A stretch of 64,000 nt of DNA from Aedes albopictus (GCF_035046485.1 NC_085137.1:379378706-379442705), one strand, 5' to 3'. Shown: positions 12,215 to 23,640, numbered from the stretch's first letter. Translations and numbers: made by a program. The notes: generated by a model from the sequence alone, not told the origin.

Positions 12215-12782
12215 CACTGAGGATACTGCAACTCCGAAAATCATACGAATCAACTATGATTTTTTGCCACAAGAATTTCTTGCGAAAATCATAGTTACAA
12301 ACTATGATTTCGAATGCAAAGCGCCAACTATTATTGTCATACTGTTACTGTATAAATTTCATAACACTCACGTATGAAAAACATACCGATAACATATAAA
12401 ATCTGAAATTATGTCGTATGACTTTATACATACTTTTATGAAATATTTTGCACAAATTAAAAAAAAATCGCAACCTGGAATCGAACCAGGAACGTCAAGG
12501 TTGGCGAGAGCGTGCTTTACTCATTCGCCCATCGACGCTTCAAAAGTTGAAATGGTTAGAAGCCAATAAAAGGTTTTGATGTTTTTTGGCAATGGCGTTT
12601 CATAACACATCTTATGATTTTCATACGATGCTTCTTATTAGATTTTTCATACGACAAGTCTTATGGATTTCGCTTTTCAATGTATGAAAAGCATACGAGA
12701 ACTATGAAATGATGAAAAAAAATAAAAATTACTGATTCATAAGATACAAACTATGAAAATCATACGATCAGTATCCTCAGTG
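12215..12782. mobile_element. TA-duplicating MITE with internal tRNA-like sequence
   Basis: The ends are CACTGAGGATACTG and its exact reverse complement, flanked by TA at 12213-12214 and 12783-12784. Many direct and inverted copies of AACTATGATTTT and AAAATCATACG lie inside both ends. The centre (about 12470-12540) holds an antisense tRNA-like block. The TA duplication fits the Tc1/mariner superfamily. No transposase is present. Confidence 0.85.
12470..12540 (-). other. tRNA-like Pol III promoter block inside a MITE
   Basis: The minus strand reads box-A-like GATGGGCGAATGAG and then CCTGGTTCGATTCCAGG, a 5-bp T-arm-type stem enclosing a box B. A full cloverleaf is not convincing, so I do not call a functional tRNA. 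It may be a captured tRNA or SINE head. Confidence 0.6.
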
Positions 12783-12784
12783 TA

Positions 12785-13479
12785 TGGAATAATTTGAATA
12801 ACCGAAACACAAACGAACATTTTTAGGAATAGTATATAATTAAGTATTAAATCAGTCTGTACAGCCCAGCTGAAGACGGTGAAAATAAATAAATAAATGA
12901 AAAATGCTTGTAAATAATGTCTATAACAACGCTCATTTCATTTGAAAGGCAAAATTCAGAATTTTTAATAGTGAATTTCTTCACTATGAGAATTTTGTTG
13001 ATTTTCCAAAGTTGTATTCCATTTTCCAACATGTGTTTAGTTCAGTTTAAACTTATTACCTTGTCATATTATTATCTTTCATATTTTGAATTTTCTGGTG
13101 TCATCATTTTTTAAACTTTCTGTTTAAAAATGCTAGTTAATATTTGTAGAGCCGTAGCGTCTGGTTGGCCAGGTTGACCCCTGCTAGGAGCGCCAGCCTC
13201 AGAGATGCGCCGAAAAAGTATAAGGCTAGAAGAAAACAGGATGATGCTATTGCTTCTGGAATGTTATCAAGATTTCATTTTTGATCATGTACAATCTCAA
13301 AAAACAAAAAAAAACAGATTTCTCTAGATTATTTTAGAAATTTACTTTTTTTGTTTTGAGAAGCTAATTTCGTTCTTTTAATGAGTGAAAAAATCAATAA
13401 GCTTTCGAAAGTCCAGGAAAAGTTTCTCTCTGAGAACTCTGCATCTTAAAAAATAATATTTATGAAAAGCATCAAGGGA
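12785..13479. other. Unassigned AT-rich sequence
   Basis: A short GC-richer segment at about 13148-13215 begins GAGCCGTAGCGT. The same 12 bp recurs inverted near 14970, which may mark two ends of a decayed element or two SINE fragments. Nothing else is recognised. Confidence 0.3.
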
Positions 13480-14530
13480 TATCTATAAAAAAAATTCTAA
13501 AAATTCCTGTAGAAATTCTCTTAAAAACTCCTTCAGGGATTCTTAAAAAAATCCTGAGTTGAATCTGCCTCGAGATGAATATCTCATAAATAAAGATAAA
13601 AAATAAAATAAAAAAATCAAATAAAAAATCCGGTGATTTTACTTAAAACCTCTAAATTTCTTTAGAAATTCCTTCAGGGAGGCTTTCAGGAAGTTATGTA
13701 ATAGTTTATTCTGAAATAAATCAAAGGAATCCTCCTCATAGCTCCAAAATTTTCTTTTGAATTCTTATGGAGATTCCTGCAAAAAATATTTAAGGAGTAG
13801 GTACCTAAGACCCTTTAATAGATTTTCTCAGTAATTCTTCCATGAATATCTATGGAAAATCCTGCAGGGATTTCGTCAGAAATCCCAAGAGTTGGTTAGA
13901 AATTCTTCCATTGATTTTTTTTTTAAATTTTCTATGAATGACCAAAGTCAGAAAGTCATCTATACATTCTATTAGATAGAAGAAATCAATTACATCGCTC
14001 AAATCGCTACCATTGATACCTTCCAAAATTGCTTCATGCTCACTGCAGTTTGTTTCATATATTTCTGGTGGAATTTTGCTAGAAAACCTTATAAACTCCC
14101 ACGTCAATCAATTGGAATTTATTCAGAAATATCTCCAGGTATTCCGTTAGAAAATCTGCCATTGATGAGGATTTTTAAATTCCCCATTCCTTATGAAAGT
14201 TTTTCTGGGATTCCTTCCGAGTTTTCTTTTGGAAAGTTTACCAGTACTGATTCTCTATGAATTCTAATAGACATCAGGTATTTTTTCACGAACTGCTCCA
14301 GGAGTTCCTACAAAAGTTACGCCATCAATTCCATTGGAAATTGTTGCTGAAATTTCTCTCGGATTTTCATCAGGCATTCCTCTGGATATTTCTGCAGAAA
14401 CTCTTCCATAATATATCTCAGTGGTTCCAGCATAAATTCTTCCAGAGAAACAAAAACTAATGTACAGATTCTTTCCGACATTCTTCCTGGTATTAAGCTG
14501 GTAAAAAAATATTATTTATTTTTTGATAAA
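13480..14530. repeat. Degenerate GGAATTCC-type repeat, minus-type orientation
   Basis: Diverged AAATTCCTTCAGGGATTC units recur with poor conservation. Short ORFs here are repeat phases. Confidence 0.55.
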
Positions 14531-14537
14531 ACTTCAG

Positions 14538-14626
14538 AAGAAATCTTTGGTAAAGTTATCGAAACATTCTAGTTAAATTTAATTGGTTGAACCATAATGT
14601 TTCGGTAACTTTACCAAAGATTTCTT
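14538..14626. repeat. 31-bp stem hairpin
   Basis: Arms 14538-14568 and 14596-14626 are reverse complements at 30 of 31 positions, around a 27-base spacer. The arm begins AAGAAATCTTTGGTAAAG. No target duplication is obvious, so it could be a tiny fold-back element or a local inverted duplication. Confidence 0.8.
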
Positions 14627-14639
14627 ATCGCCGAGAAAT

Positions 14640-15071
14640 GGTAAAATAGATCGTATTAGGGTTTCTCAAAACCCCTGAAACTCATTAAAGTATTTTCAAA
14701 TTCAGTTCAACAAAAAACCAGAATCAAAAATTTGAAAAAAAATACTGTACGATTTCCTGAAGAAAATTATGCATCATTTATGTTATCAATCTTAAATGCC
14801 TCTTATAATTAATATGCTTGTCTTAGTGAGATTCTTGAAATGCAAAATGTGTTCGTACTTATTCTCGTATAAAAAACAAGCTTTAGGATAATTTATTAGA
14901 ATTTTTGGGAGAGAACAATGTCTAATTGTCGTGGGCGCCAACCTGGATGCTTGCCAAGGACTGGCTTCATGACCACGCTACGGCTCTGGATATTTGGCAC
15001 AGAAAACAATTTTGATTATTTAAATTGAATCTTTTGATAGCTGCCAGAAATTATTTCAGATAAGTACAGAC
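14640..15071. other. Unassigned sequence
   Basis: AT-rich sequence with no recognisable feature except the inverted GAGCCGTAGCGT match near 14970. Confidence 0.3.
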
Positions 15072-15073
15072 AT

Positions 15074-16145
15074 CCCAAGTAACAATTTTAATTTTTTCAA
15101 AGTTTTTTAGCGATTCAAAAACCCTAAACATAAAACCATTGATGCCGACTTGAAAATGCTCTCGAGCTCTTGTATGCCTCAATAAGCCCACGTTCTGGCT
15201 AGTTGGCCCAGTCTTATTAGGGTCTACAGGACTTCGTATGCAAGCCGGCTTAGGATTTCGGGTTGTATCATAGTTTTATCAATCTTCTAAATAAAACCAT
15301 CTTCTGACTTGTCAAATAATTGTTTTGATTATTTTTCACTCTCAATGTTCGATCGTCAGAATTAATTATGCTTGGTTGTTTATCCAGCCATCAATTGGAA
15401 AGATGCAGAAATTTGTGGTGATTGTGACTGTGATAATGACAAAAACAAAAGGCTCCACACAAACTATGCATAATTCGGAAGTTAAATGCATTTAATTTAC
15501 TCGCTGGAATTAGGTGCAAAAAAGGTTTTTTCAACACAGCGGAGTTGAAAAGACATTATGTAATTTTTCTGACAAAATAAAATGACGGAAACGTGTTGTA
15601 TGGTTTAATTTGATCTTAAGCTGTACGTGAAATCATAAAATTGAGTAATAATTTTTCCTTATTAACATGAATTATCCCGGCTAGGCGACATATTTTTCTG
15701 ATAAAACTCTGTGTTCCTGATGATTCCTCCAATAGGGCTAACCCTCCTGAGGTAGTCATAACTGAGCTCATGATAGAACTAGCGGTTTTATCACAGCATT
15801 TTTTTGGTTTATGTTACGGCCACGAAATCTTTTGTTGGTTTTATGCATTGCCTCACAGTTTTGTGTATTTGTTTACAAAAAAAAATCTCTCCGACAACAA
15901 CCGCAAATGCAAGTTTTATTGAAATGGTATATAATAAGTGATAAAACCAATTCATGTCTACTTGCAAGTCTTTAACTGAAGATGTTTATAGCAGAAGTTA
16001 TATGATAGTTTTATGGAACGCCAAAGGTTCAAAGTAAAAAACTACCACATAAAACTAATTTAGAACAACTAGCTTTTTGACATGCTCGTATAAAATCAGG
16101 ATAAAACATGAATAAACCTTCAGGGCATGCTGATTGTTACTTGGG
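15074..16145. mobile_element. 1.07-kb DNA element with CCCAAGTAACAAT termini
   Basis: The left end is CCCAAGTAACAAT. The right end, ATTGTTACTTGGG, is its exact complement. The bases AT flank both sides (15072-15073 and 16146-16147), a 2-bp duplication. The interior carries at least a dozen copies of ATAAAAC or GTTTTAT in both orientations. No transposase ORF is present, so it is non-autonomous. The termini match those of 18996-20703. Confidence 0.78.
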
Positions 16146-16258
16146 ATTATTTGTAAAATTTACATACTTCGTCCAAAATAAGACGAAACACAGTGAATTT
16201 AATTGCACTCTTTCACATTCTACAAATGTTCTAACATGCTTTAAATGATTAGTACATA

Positions 16259-16680
16259 CAGGGGATACTAAAAATAACTGGGACAGGTAAAATTTTCACT
16301 TTTCAAAAAATGTTCAACTAGCTATAACTTTTCGAAAAGGGCACCACATATTCTCAAATTAAAAAAAAAAGTCAAAAAGTTTTTAATAACTCATTATATA
16401 AGTCATAAATGATCAAAATTTCTTTGCATTCGGTTCATTGAATCCGGAGATATAACAGCTCAAAGTTGGCTATCGGATAATTTTACCTTTTTCTAGTCTT
16501 TCGAACTTTGTGTAGAATAGCTCGATATTTTCCATATTTGGACCGCTGATACATAACTAGTTTATGAACTTACAGTAAAAAATGAGAATATGTGATGCCC
16601 TTTTCAAAAAGTTACAGCTAATTGAACATTTTTTGAAAAGTGGAAATTTTACCTGTCCCAGTTATTTTGAGTATCCCCTG
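16259..16680. mobile_element. Mariner-type MITE, TA duplication, about 100-bp inverted repeats
   Basis: The ends read CAGGGGATACT then AAAATAACTGGGACAGG. The inverted match to the right end runs about 100 bp with few mismatches. TA lies on both sides (16257-16258 and 16681-16682). Confidence 0.88.
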
Positions 16681-16821
16681 TATAAGCATTAAATTTTCAG
16701 TTGAGTCTCTTCAAGTTTTAACCGGATATCTGGAACATTTGCAAGTATGTACTATATTTTTCTGTTTTTACCCCAGAGAATGTTTACGCAGCCCTTTTGA
16801 AGTGTTATTCGAAATTACAAT

Positions 16822-17074
16822 CTTCTTTATGAATCTACGTTCCCACTGGAACTTGGCCTTCCTCTTTTCAACGTTTGTTCTTTGAGCATTTCCACAGTTA
16901 TTATTTGAAGGACTCTTTTTGCCTGCCATTGCATGAGTTTGTACATTGTGAGGCAAGGACAATGATACACTATGCCTAGAGGGTCAAGAGAATTTGCCCG
17001 ACTAGTACGGGAATCGAACCCGCCGTCTTCGGATTGGCGATCCATAGCCTTAACCAATAGGCTAACTGGAGACT
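16822..17074 (-). mobile_element. tRNA-headed SINE, second family, antisense
   Basis: The minus strand begins GTCTCCAGTTAGCCTATTGG with box B GGTTCGATTCCCG, the same family as 7398. The 11-bp duplication GAAATTACAAT is intact at 16811-16821 and 17075-17085, showing where it inserted. Confidence 0.88.
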
Positions 17075-17318
17075 GAAATTACAATGTGCAGGCTTTTAAA
17101 GTTCTAGTAAGAGTGGTATTTCTCAATGACTTGGATGATTTGGAGCGTTTATAGCGCTTTTTCGCATTTCTATTTCTACTATCTTCTACACTTACACATT
17201 TAAATATTTTAGTACAAAGAAAACAGTTATTCAAATTCAGGATTTCTATTAGATTTTGGAAAGAAAATTACCTGATTTATTCTGGCTAATTAAAAATTGA
17301 GCTTCAGCTTGAGCTTAA

Positions 17319-17565
17319 GGTGAAACGGGACGCCGTGTTATTTTTCCTATCTTGCCTCTCTTTCTAACAATTTGCCTCGCGATTTTGAAGATGGTAATCT
17401 CGAGACCTATCGCACTGAAGATGCTGAAAACCAATCAGCATATGCACTGCAAGTGAGCATACACAATGATAGGTTTTTGTTGCAAAATATAAAGTAGAAT
17501 CTGAGATTACCATCTTAGTAGCAACAGAGCAATGGCGGATATTTTCTTGACCGTCCCGTCCGCCC
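17319..17565. mobile_element. TTAA MITE related to the 4128 element
   Basis: The left end is GGTGAAACGGGACG and the right end is the complement of GGCGGACGGGACG, allowing one inserted base. TTAA lies at 17315-17318 and 17566-17569. An inner inverted pair, GATGGTAATCTC and GAGATTACCATC, strengthens the fold-back. Confidence 0.75.
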
Positions 17566-17579
17566 TTAATTAACTTCCT

Positions 17580-17922
17580 GTGGATGCTACTCCAATATCG
17601 CCAGATCAGCTACATTCACACAAGGAGCAAAGGAATATACAATGTGTGAGTATTGGTGATCTTCTAGTTTTAGGCGACAATGGTGCCTGCCACGTCGTGT
17701 TGCAGATCAATGTGGGAAGGGGAAGGAAGTGATGATTGCTATCGCCGCAGCAGACCGATAATGCCTCTGCGTCTGCACAAATTCATGCTTGTGTCGGAGT
17801 GTTGGTGGAATATGGTTGGCAAAGGGTTCTCACATTGGTCCGTGGATGCCAGGCATAAGGTGATAGATTTGTGTGATTATTACTATGAAGCTAATGTGGA
17901 CCAGTTCACTTGACTGCATAAC
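17580..17922. other. Dispersed repeat upstream of the LINE
   Basis: The stretch near 17700-17740 containing GGGAAGGAAGTGATGA also occurs near 23345, so this is repeated DNA, possibly the 5' part of the LINE that follows. No RT motif is visible here. Confidence 0.4.
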
Positions 17923-18424
17923 TTGGAGGCATTATCTGATAGATTAACACTTTGCAGTGAAAGTCTCAATCACGGAAACATGTGGGAAGCCCTCAGGCGC
18001 AAGGGTGTCCCTGAGAAAATCATCGGCCTGATTGAAGCACAGTACAGAGCATTTTCGTGCAGAGTACTGCACAACGGTGTTTTGTCCGATCCCATCCGGG
18101 TCGTTGCTGGAGTGAGGCAAGGATGTATACTATCACCGCTACTGTTCCTCATCGTAATCGACGAGATTCTGCTTGGTGCGATTGACCGTGAACCAAATCG
18201 TGGATTGCTGTGGCAACCCATCACCATGGAGCACCTAAATGTCTTCGAACTGGCTGATGACGTTGCTCTCGAGCAAGCTCGATGATCTTGCCAATCGCTC
18301 CTCAGCGGCAGGTCTTACCATCAACGTCAACAAGACCAAATCGTTGGATGTAAACACGGTCAACCCTTCCAGCTTTACGGTAGCTGGACAATCAGTGGAG
18401 AATGTTGAAAGCTTCCAATATCTT

Positions 18425-18747
18425 CCCGAGTAGAGGAAAACAGCTCAATAATAGCATATTTTGATATGGAGATCAAAAAGTGATATGGGTTTGATTGACA
18501 TAAGAGATAAAAGATCTAAAAATAAAATCAAAAATTTACTCCCGGAATATCATCATCAAATCTTATTTAGATTTTGTAAGATCTAACCAATAGCAGCGAG
18601 CTATTCGTATGATCTTAAAATATCAAATTTTGATATTGTTCAGATGTTCCAGGAACATTTTTCAGATATTATTTTCAGATCTTTTATCTCTTATATCAAT
18701 CAAACCAATATCATGTTTTGATCGTCAGTATTTTACCTCTACCCGGG
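18425..18747. mobile_element. 323-bp fold-back element inside the LINE
   Basis: The left end CCCGAGTAGAGG pairs with the right end CCTCTACCCGGG (11 of 12). The arms continue with AAGAGATAAAAGATCT-like inverted segments. Removing it together with one TT (18423-18424 or 18748-18749) rejoins the LINE codons for FQYL and GS. The implied duplication is 2 bp, TT. Confidence 0.82.
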
Positions 18748-18995
18748 TTGGTAGCCAAATGGCGGCCGATGGCGGCACCAAGATCGACATAGGTGTACGG
18801 ATCAAGAAGGCGAGGGCTACTTTTGCGAGTTTAAGAAATGTATGGAAAAACAACCAGATTAGTCGACGCACCAAAATCCGAATTTTCAACTCGAACGTGA
18901 AATCTGTGCTTCTATACGCCAGTGAAACATGGTGTGTATCAGTTGAGAACACTCAACGGCTGCAGGTCTTCATCAATAGATGCCTACGGTATATA

Positions 18996-20703
18996 CCGAA
19001 GTAACACAACTTGTTATAATAATGTATATAATACATGCTTCATACAAACGACTATGTTTTGTTCTCACTATGGAAAACTTATTTTCGTACACTTATATCA
19101 CCGAAAAAGCGCAAAAAATGGCGGCTAATAAAACATCTTCATGATGTCACAAAAGATGTATTTCAATACATTCTTATAACATAACATTAAGTATCGAATA
19201 TGTTCTCAGCAACATCGTAAGAACTTAGTTGCTGGTAGCAAAAACATCACGATTTATCCAATGAACACTGCAAATAATTGTGACACCTATTATGTGATAT
19301 TTAGTAATGGCTGAAAATAATGTTCAAGCCTTACATTTCATTTGTAATTTACCATCTCGATGTGCGGTCACTATGACTTAATTTCATGTGCCATTAAAAA
19401 TTTATGGTGAAATAAGCACATTCACCTTTCATGCATTCATTCGCTTTCCATCAGATAGATAACAAGAAGGAAGATTTTGGTCATCTCTCTGGTTTTTGTG
19501 AGATTTTTGACCAAATTTTCAGACATGCAACATGGTGGCTACTTGACACAGCACCGTCTGGAAGTTTTGAAATGCTACTTTTAATCATTGTACAAAAGAT
19601 GTGCTTGTATTGGTTATATATAAATAAGGAAATTGTATCACTTCATTGAATGTTTGAACTGCCCTAGATAAATATTTTTTTTGGATAGGAATCTGTACAT
19701 GATCAAACGGCCATATATACAAATATTAGTGTGAAACATTTTAGCAGGCACTGTAATAAATCAGTCCTGATAGGAAAGAATCCAGAATATTAGAATTACG
19801 TTTTAATAACTTCGGGTGTACATCACAACAACATGTTTGTCGAATACTACTTGAATCGAATGAAATACATTGAAATTACATCATAATAACGTTTTTGCAA
19901 CATCTTTTTCCAAATAGCATACAACGATGTGATTGTTGTTTTTGAATACCTGTTTTGAACATAGGTATAGCAATAACAAAGTTTAGTGCAATTTCTTACT
20001 CCAATCTAAATATTTTGATTTTTAATGTATCGCGGAGTCAAAATTAGTGTTTTTAAGTGAGATTTAGCTGTCACGTAAGTACCCGAAGTGATTTTAGATA
20101 ACATATAAGGCTTGACACTGAGGTGAAGTTCAATGGTAACTTTCCTCTGCTGACCCATTAGGACTAAAGCGACTTCCGCAATCGCCAAGAATCTTAGAGG
20201 ATATTCTTATACCCATTAAGCAATTTTGGTGCCTGGATGACAACGAAATATTAACTCCAGGCAATCAACAATCGCAAAGCATTAAATATTAGTGTTGGAT
20301 TAAATGGAAAGCTTCAAGTGCAAATGATATTTCATAAAAAAAATGTTCAAATGAGTGAAGAGATATAGCGAATTGATGAACTTATACACCAACGTATGTG
20401 GTACGTAAACTTAACGTATTCTCAACATACTTCAGCCCAAAGGTTATAACTATGTACTGTTGATGTTTTCCATATCATCTTGAACTGAAGAAAGACAATG
20501 ATACAAAACCCTAGTGCAATTAACGTTCAACTTACGTTACTCTAACTTGCGGTTGGGTTGATAAGATTTTTCAGTGACTTGTTATTGCCAAACATAGTTA
20601 AAACATGATTTTAACATAGGATGTATTCAGATTCGATTATAGTGCTATACTACAACATCTTTTTCAAATTTAACTTTCAAAGATGTTTTCTGTGTTACTT
20701 GGG
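18996..20703. mobile_element. 1.7-kb DNA element with C(C/G)AAGTAACACA termini inside the LINE
   Basis: The left end CCGAAGTAACACA and the right end TGTGTTACTTGGG are inverted copies with one mismatch. TA lies on both sides (18994-18995 and 20704-20705), and excision restores the LINE reading LRYI-IRAWW. The interior has repeated AACATCTT and AAGATGTT motifs in both orientations and no transposase. The terminal sequence is shared with 15074-16145. Confidence 0.82.
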
Positions 20704-20732
20704 TAATTCGTGCATGGTGGCCTCACAATTGG

Positions 20733-22086
20733 CCGGGGTTCTGCTAAACCGAACTAAGCGCCAAAAACTTTATTCCGAGATAATAAAGCTTAAAGTTCAA
20801 CCACTCACAAATAAACAACAGCTAAGATTATTTGAAACTTTTCCACACACATGTAACTTACAAGCCTTTATGAATCATCAGAGACGAAGAATACATGTAA
20901 ATTATTTGAAATCATTGATATAATTACATTTAATTTTTCAGTACTTCGCACTCAGTTCACTCTGGCTGAACAAAAACATTGGAATATGGTTTATAGTTCA
21001 GTGTGGCTGGCTGTGTTTCTTAGTTTCATAGAAAACCATTCGGATTGTGAAAAAAAAAACTCGAATTTTCATCGTCTATGAAATTCAAATCGATATCACT
21101 CACAAATCTTTACATGAATCAGAGAGGACGCGTATAGTATGGTAGCATGGAGGTTTCAAAATAGTTTGAAATATGAACGACGGAAGCCCCGGAAGCCCTA
21201 CCAGCTCAACCCTTCCCACCTATGTTTTTTTTAAAGGCGGTGCATGTGCAGGCACAGAGCAAGAGTGATTATGTAAAATGATGTCCTTGCATGTCCTGAG
21301 ATCCTGATATGTGAAAATGGAGCAATTTGTTTACTTCAAATTTATACTGTTCGAAGAAAACCATGAAAATGATATGCCAAAGTGAACTAAGACAAAAAAA
21401 AATTCGAAAATATTAAAGTGATTTAAACTTGGGTCCTTTAAGTGATAATCAAGCACGTTACATCTAGGTCATTTTACTTAGCTGAAGGTCAGTCGTTATG
21501 TCTGAATCAAGTTCTAAACATTCTTCTCTAGCATGGTTTTCGTGAAAACGCCATTTTTCGATCAGTAAAAGCGAACCAAGTGTTTTATTTTTTTCAAGCT
21601 TTATTATTCTTATTACCCGACTAGAGGATCATAACAAAAATATATCATAATTATATCTCATTGTGATATGACTAACAAATTATGTTATAATTTTGTTATG
21701 ACATGGGTTGTTTATTACTTTTTCGAACTAAATTATAACAAAATATATTATAATCTTTTGTAACTAATTGTGTTATAAATGATTCAAAACAAATTCTGTT
21801 AAAACTTTGTTATTTTTACAACTGAATAAAATGATTCGTTGGAAAAATAACACAATTATATCAGAATATGAAATAATTTTGATTTTTAAATACATTACAA
21901 AAAATAAAAATAAAAATATTATGTATTCGTTTTTTGTTTGTTTTTTTTTACTGCGCAGAATGCCGGAAGCGTATCCGAGTACTCTCAAAACTAAAAGGTA
22001 CTCTTATTTTTCCAACTTTGAACCGAACTTCGACTCGTTAAAATAAGAAACTATTTTTATTATTGATTATGCGTTTAGAACCCCGA
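20733..22086. mobile_element. hAT-like non-autonomous element inside the LINE
   Basis: The left end CCGGGGTTCTGCTAAA and the right end, complement of TCGGGGTTCTAAA, form short inverted repeats. The flanks ACAATTGG (20725-20732) and CCAATTGG (22087-22094) give an 8-bp duplication with one difference, typical of hAT elements. Excision restores PHNW-ISN of the LINE. A CCCGACTAGAGG motif at about 21617 resembles the end of the 18425 element, but no partner end was found. Confidence 0.72.
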
Positions 22087-22627
22087 CCAATTGGATCTCC
22101 AACGTGGAGCTCCATTGTCGATGTCATCAAAAGCCGATAGCGACAGAAATTCGGGAGCGAAAGTGGAGGTGGGTCGGCCACACTCTACGCAGGGGCGAAA
22201 ACGAAATCTGCAAACAAGCGTTAGACTGGAACACAAATTTCCCGAATGGAGGAGAACGTGCCTCTAGAGCCGACCTACTGATAGACTGGAACGCAGCAGG
22301 ACATCGCAGCAGAGGCAGACCCAGAGGCTCATGGTGGCGCAGTCGCAATAACGAAATCAAGCAAGTCGACAGAAATTTGACCTAGCCACAGGTCAAGGCA
22401 ATGGCTGGCAATCGCCCAGGATGGAAATCTTGCAATTCGGCCCTCTTCACCTCCGTGGGTGCCCAGGACTGAAAGAAAGTAAGCAGTGATAGTTGATAGA
22501 AAGGGAAGCAACTTTTCAAACTTTTGGTTCTAGCGATGGATATGAACATATCATTTATGCATAAGTTGTATATGTAGAGAGGAGGGATACAGTACAAAAA
22601 AATATACAAAGAAGGAGGAAAGGGTCG

Positions 22628-22700
22628 AACCAGGTATTGAACCCAGGATCTTCTGCATATGAATAAGAAGCGGTAGCTATTAGACCACCGTCTGAAGTCC
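22628..22700 (-). mobile_element. tRNA-like SINE head, fourth type, antisense
   Basis: The minus strand begins GGACTTCAGACGGTGG and has TGGGTTCAATACC as box B, followed by a low-complexity tail toward 22560. A true tRNA is unlikely because the arms do not pair well. The body is not defined. Confidence 0.5.
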
Positions 22701-22850
22701 GCCGTTTGGTTCTGACTTTTTGAAAATTGAAGATTTATTCAGAAACCTCAATACTTGTCATTATTTTTCCAAATTAATCACTAGAAAATTTGGCATGAAT
22801 TGCGCGATACAATTCTCTGAAAAAATATATTAATGGATTCAGTAACCATA

Positions 22851-23064
22851 GGGTAGCGAACCACTTGGGCAGCGGCCGGTATTTTGGGCATTCTTCGCTA
22901 TACCTCAGTCAATTCCAAACCAATTGACTTGAAATTTTGTACACGGCTAGATACTGTACGTATCTCATCGCGTTCCAAAAAATGTGTCAATTGGTTCAGA
23001 ATTGGCTGAGTTACAGCAGAAAAGTGCCCAAAATAGGACCGCTGCCGAGATGGTTCTACTTCCC
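22851..23064. mobile_element. 214-bp MITE, TA duplication
   Basis: The ends are GGGTAGCGAACCACTTGG and the complement of GGGAAGTAGAACCATCTCGG, with imperfect inverted repeats of about 45 bp sharing GGCAGCGG and TATTTTGGGCA. TA lies at 22849-22850 and 23065-23066. A second copy is at 47783-47978. Confidence 0.8.
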
Positions 23065-23089
23065 TATTAGAATTTCTTTTGGATTTTTT

Positions 23090-23640
23090 CTTTCAATACT
23101 TGCTTCGTAAGAGAACTTTTTAAGTATGTGCCCCTGATTCTGAGCATGAGCATGAGCATGAGCATGATTGACCGCCCGCGGTTGCTCCTCTGTTATTGCA
23201 AGGACAACTGCATTTACACAAAGAACCAACAGATGATGCTTGGGATTAGCTTTCTCTTCATTGTGTAAATGCTGGAATCCCAATACTTTTCAATAAGCAA
23301 TACCAGCGCCGGCCGCGTCCGAATGCAGGTCAATTGAGGATAGGGAAGGAAGTGATGACGTGATTCTCGCTTAGGCCAATAACCGAGGAATTCTCTGCGT
23401 TACTACGAGAAATCACCAGGAGTTTGGACAGGGGAAATGGAGATGTGTTGAGGATTTTGTCGTGGTAAACGAGTGTAATGTTTTGAATCGCGATTAATAA
23501 TGCGCTCGCGAAGAAATACCCTTCTAAACCTTGGACGACGAACGCGATCTTTTGTGCCTCAAAACTCACCCTACATAAGTTATTCATTCGCAACTAAGGA
23601 GAACACAATGCTAAACACCGACGCATCTGTAGTTTGCGTT
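23090..23640. other. Dispersed repeat fragment with (GAGCAT)n
   Basis: Four to five GAGCAT units lie near 23140-23165, followed by GC-richer sequence. A block near 23345 with AGGGAAGGAAGTGATGA matches sequence upstream of the LINE at 17.7 kb. It looks like transposon-derived DNA without an intact ORF. Confidence 0.45.

Larger units (their letters stand above)
17923..22472 (+). pseudogene. LINE reverse transcriptase broken by three DNA transposons
   Basis: The LINE survives in four blocks. Block 1 (17923-18424) has GVRQGCILSPLLF (RT motif B), the catalytic ELADDVAL, then after a frameshift near 18275 LTINVNKTKS and VENVESFQYL. Block 2 (18748-18995) continues with AADGGTKIDI, KIRIFNSNVKSVLLY and ASETW. 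Block 3 (20704-20732) encodes only IRAWWPHNW. Block 4 (22087-22472) has WISNVELH, RKWRWVGHTLRRG and a C-terminus ending GNRPGWKS...GAQD at a stop at 22470. Removing the three insertions rejoins one protein. The remaining defects are the frameshift and a TGG-to-TAG change at 22383. The start is missing (5' truncation). The clade is not assigned; the C-terminal WVGHTLRR and GRPRGSWWR blocks are typical of insect LINEs with an RT and no RNase H. Confidence 0.85.

Noticed and set aside
13148..14985. An element bounded by inverted GAGCCGTAGCGT at 13148 and about 14970
   Set aside because: Only 12 bp match, with no target duplication and no further arm similarity. It could be two SINE fragments.
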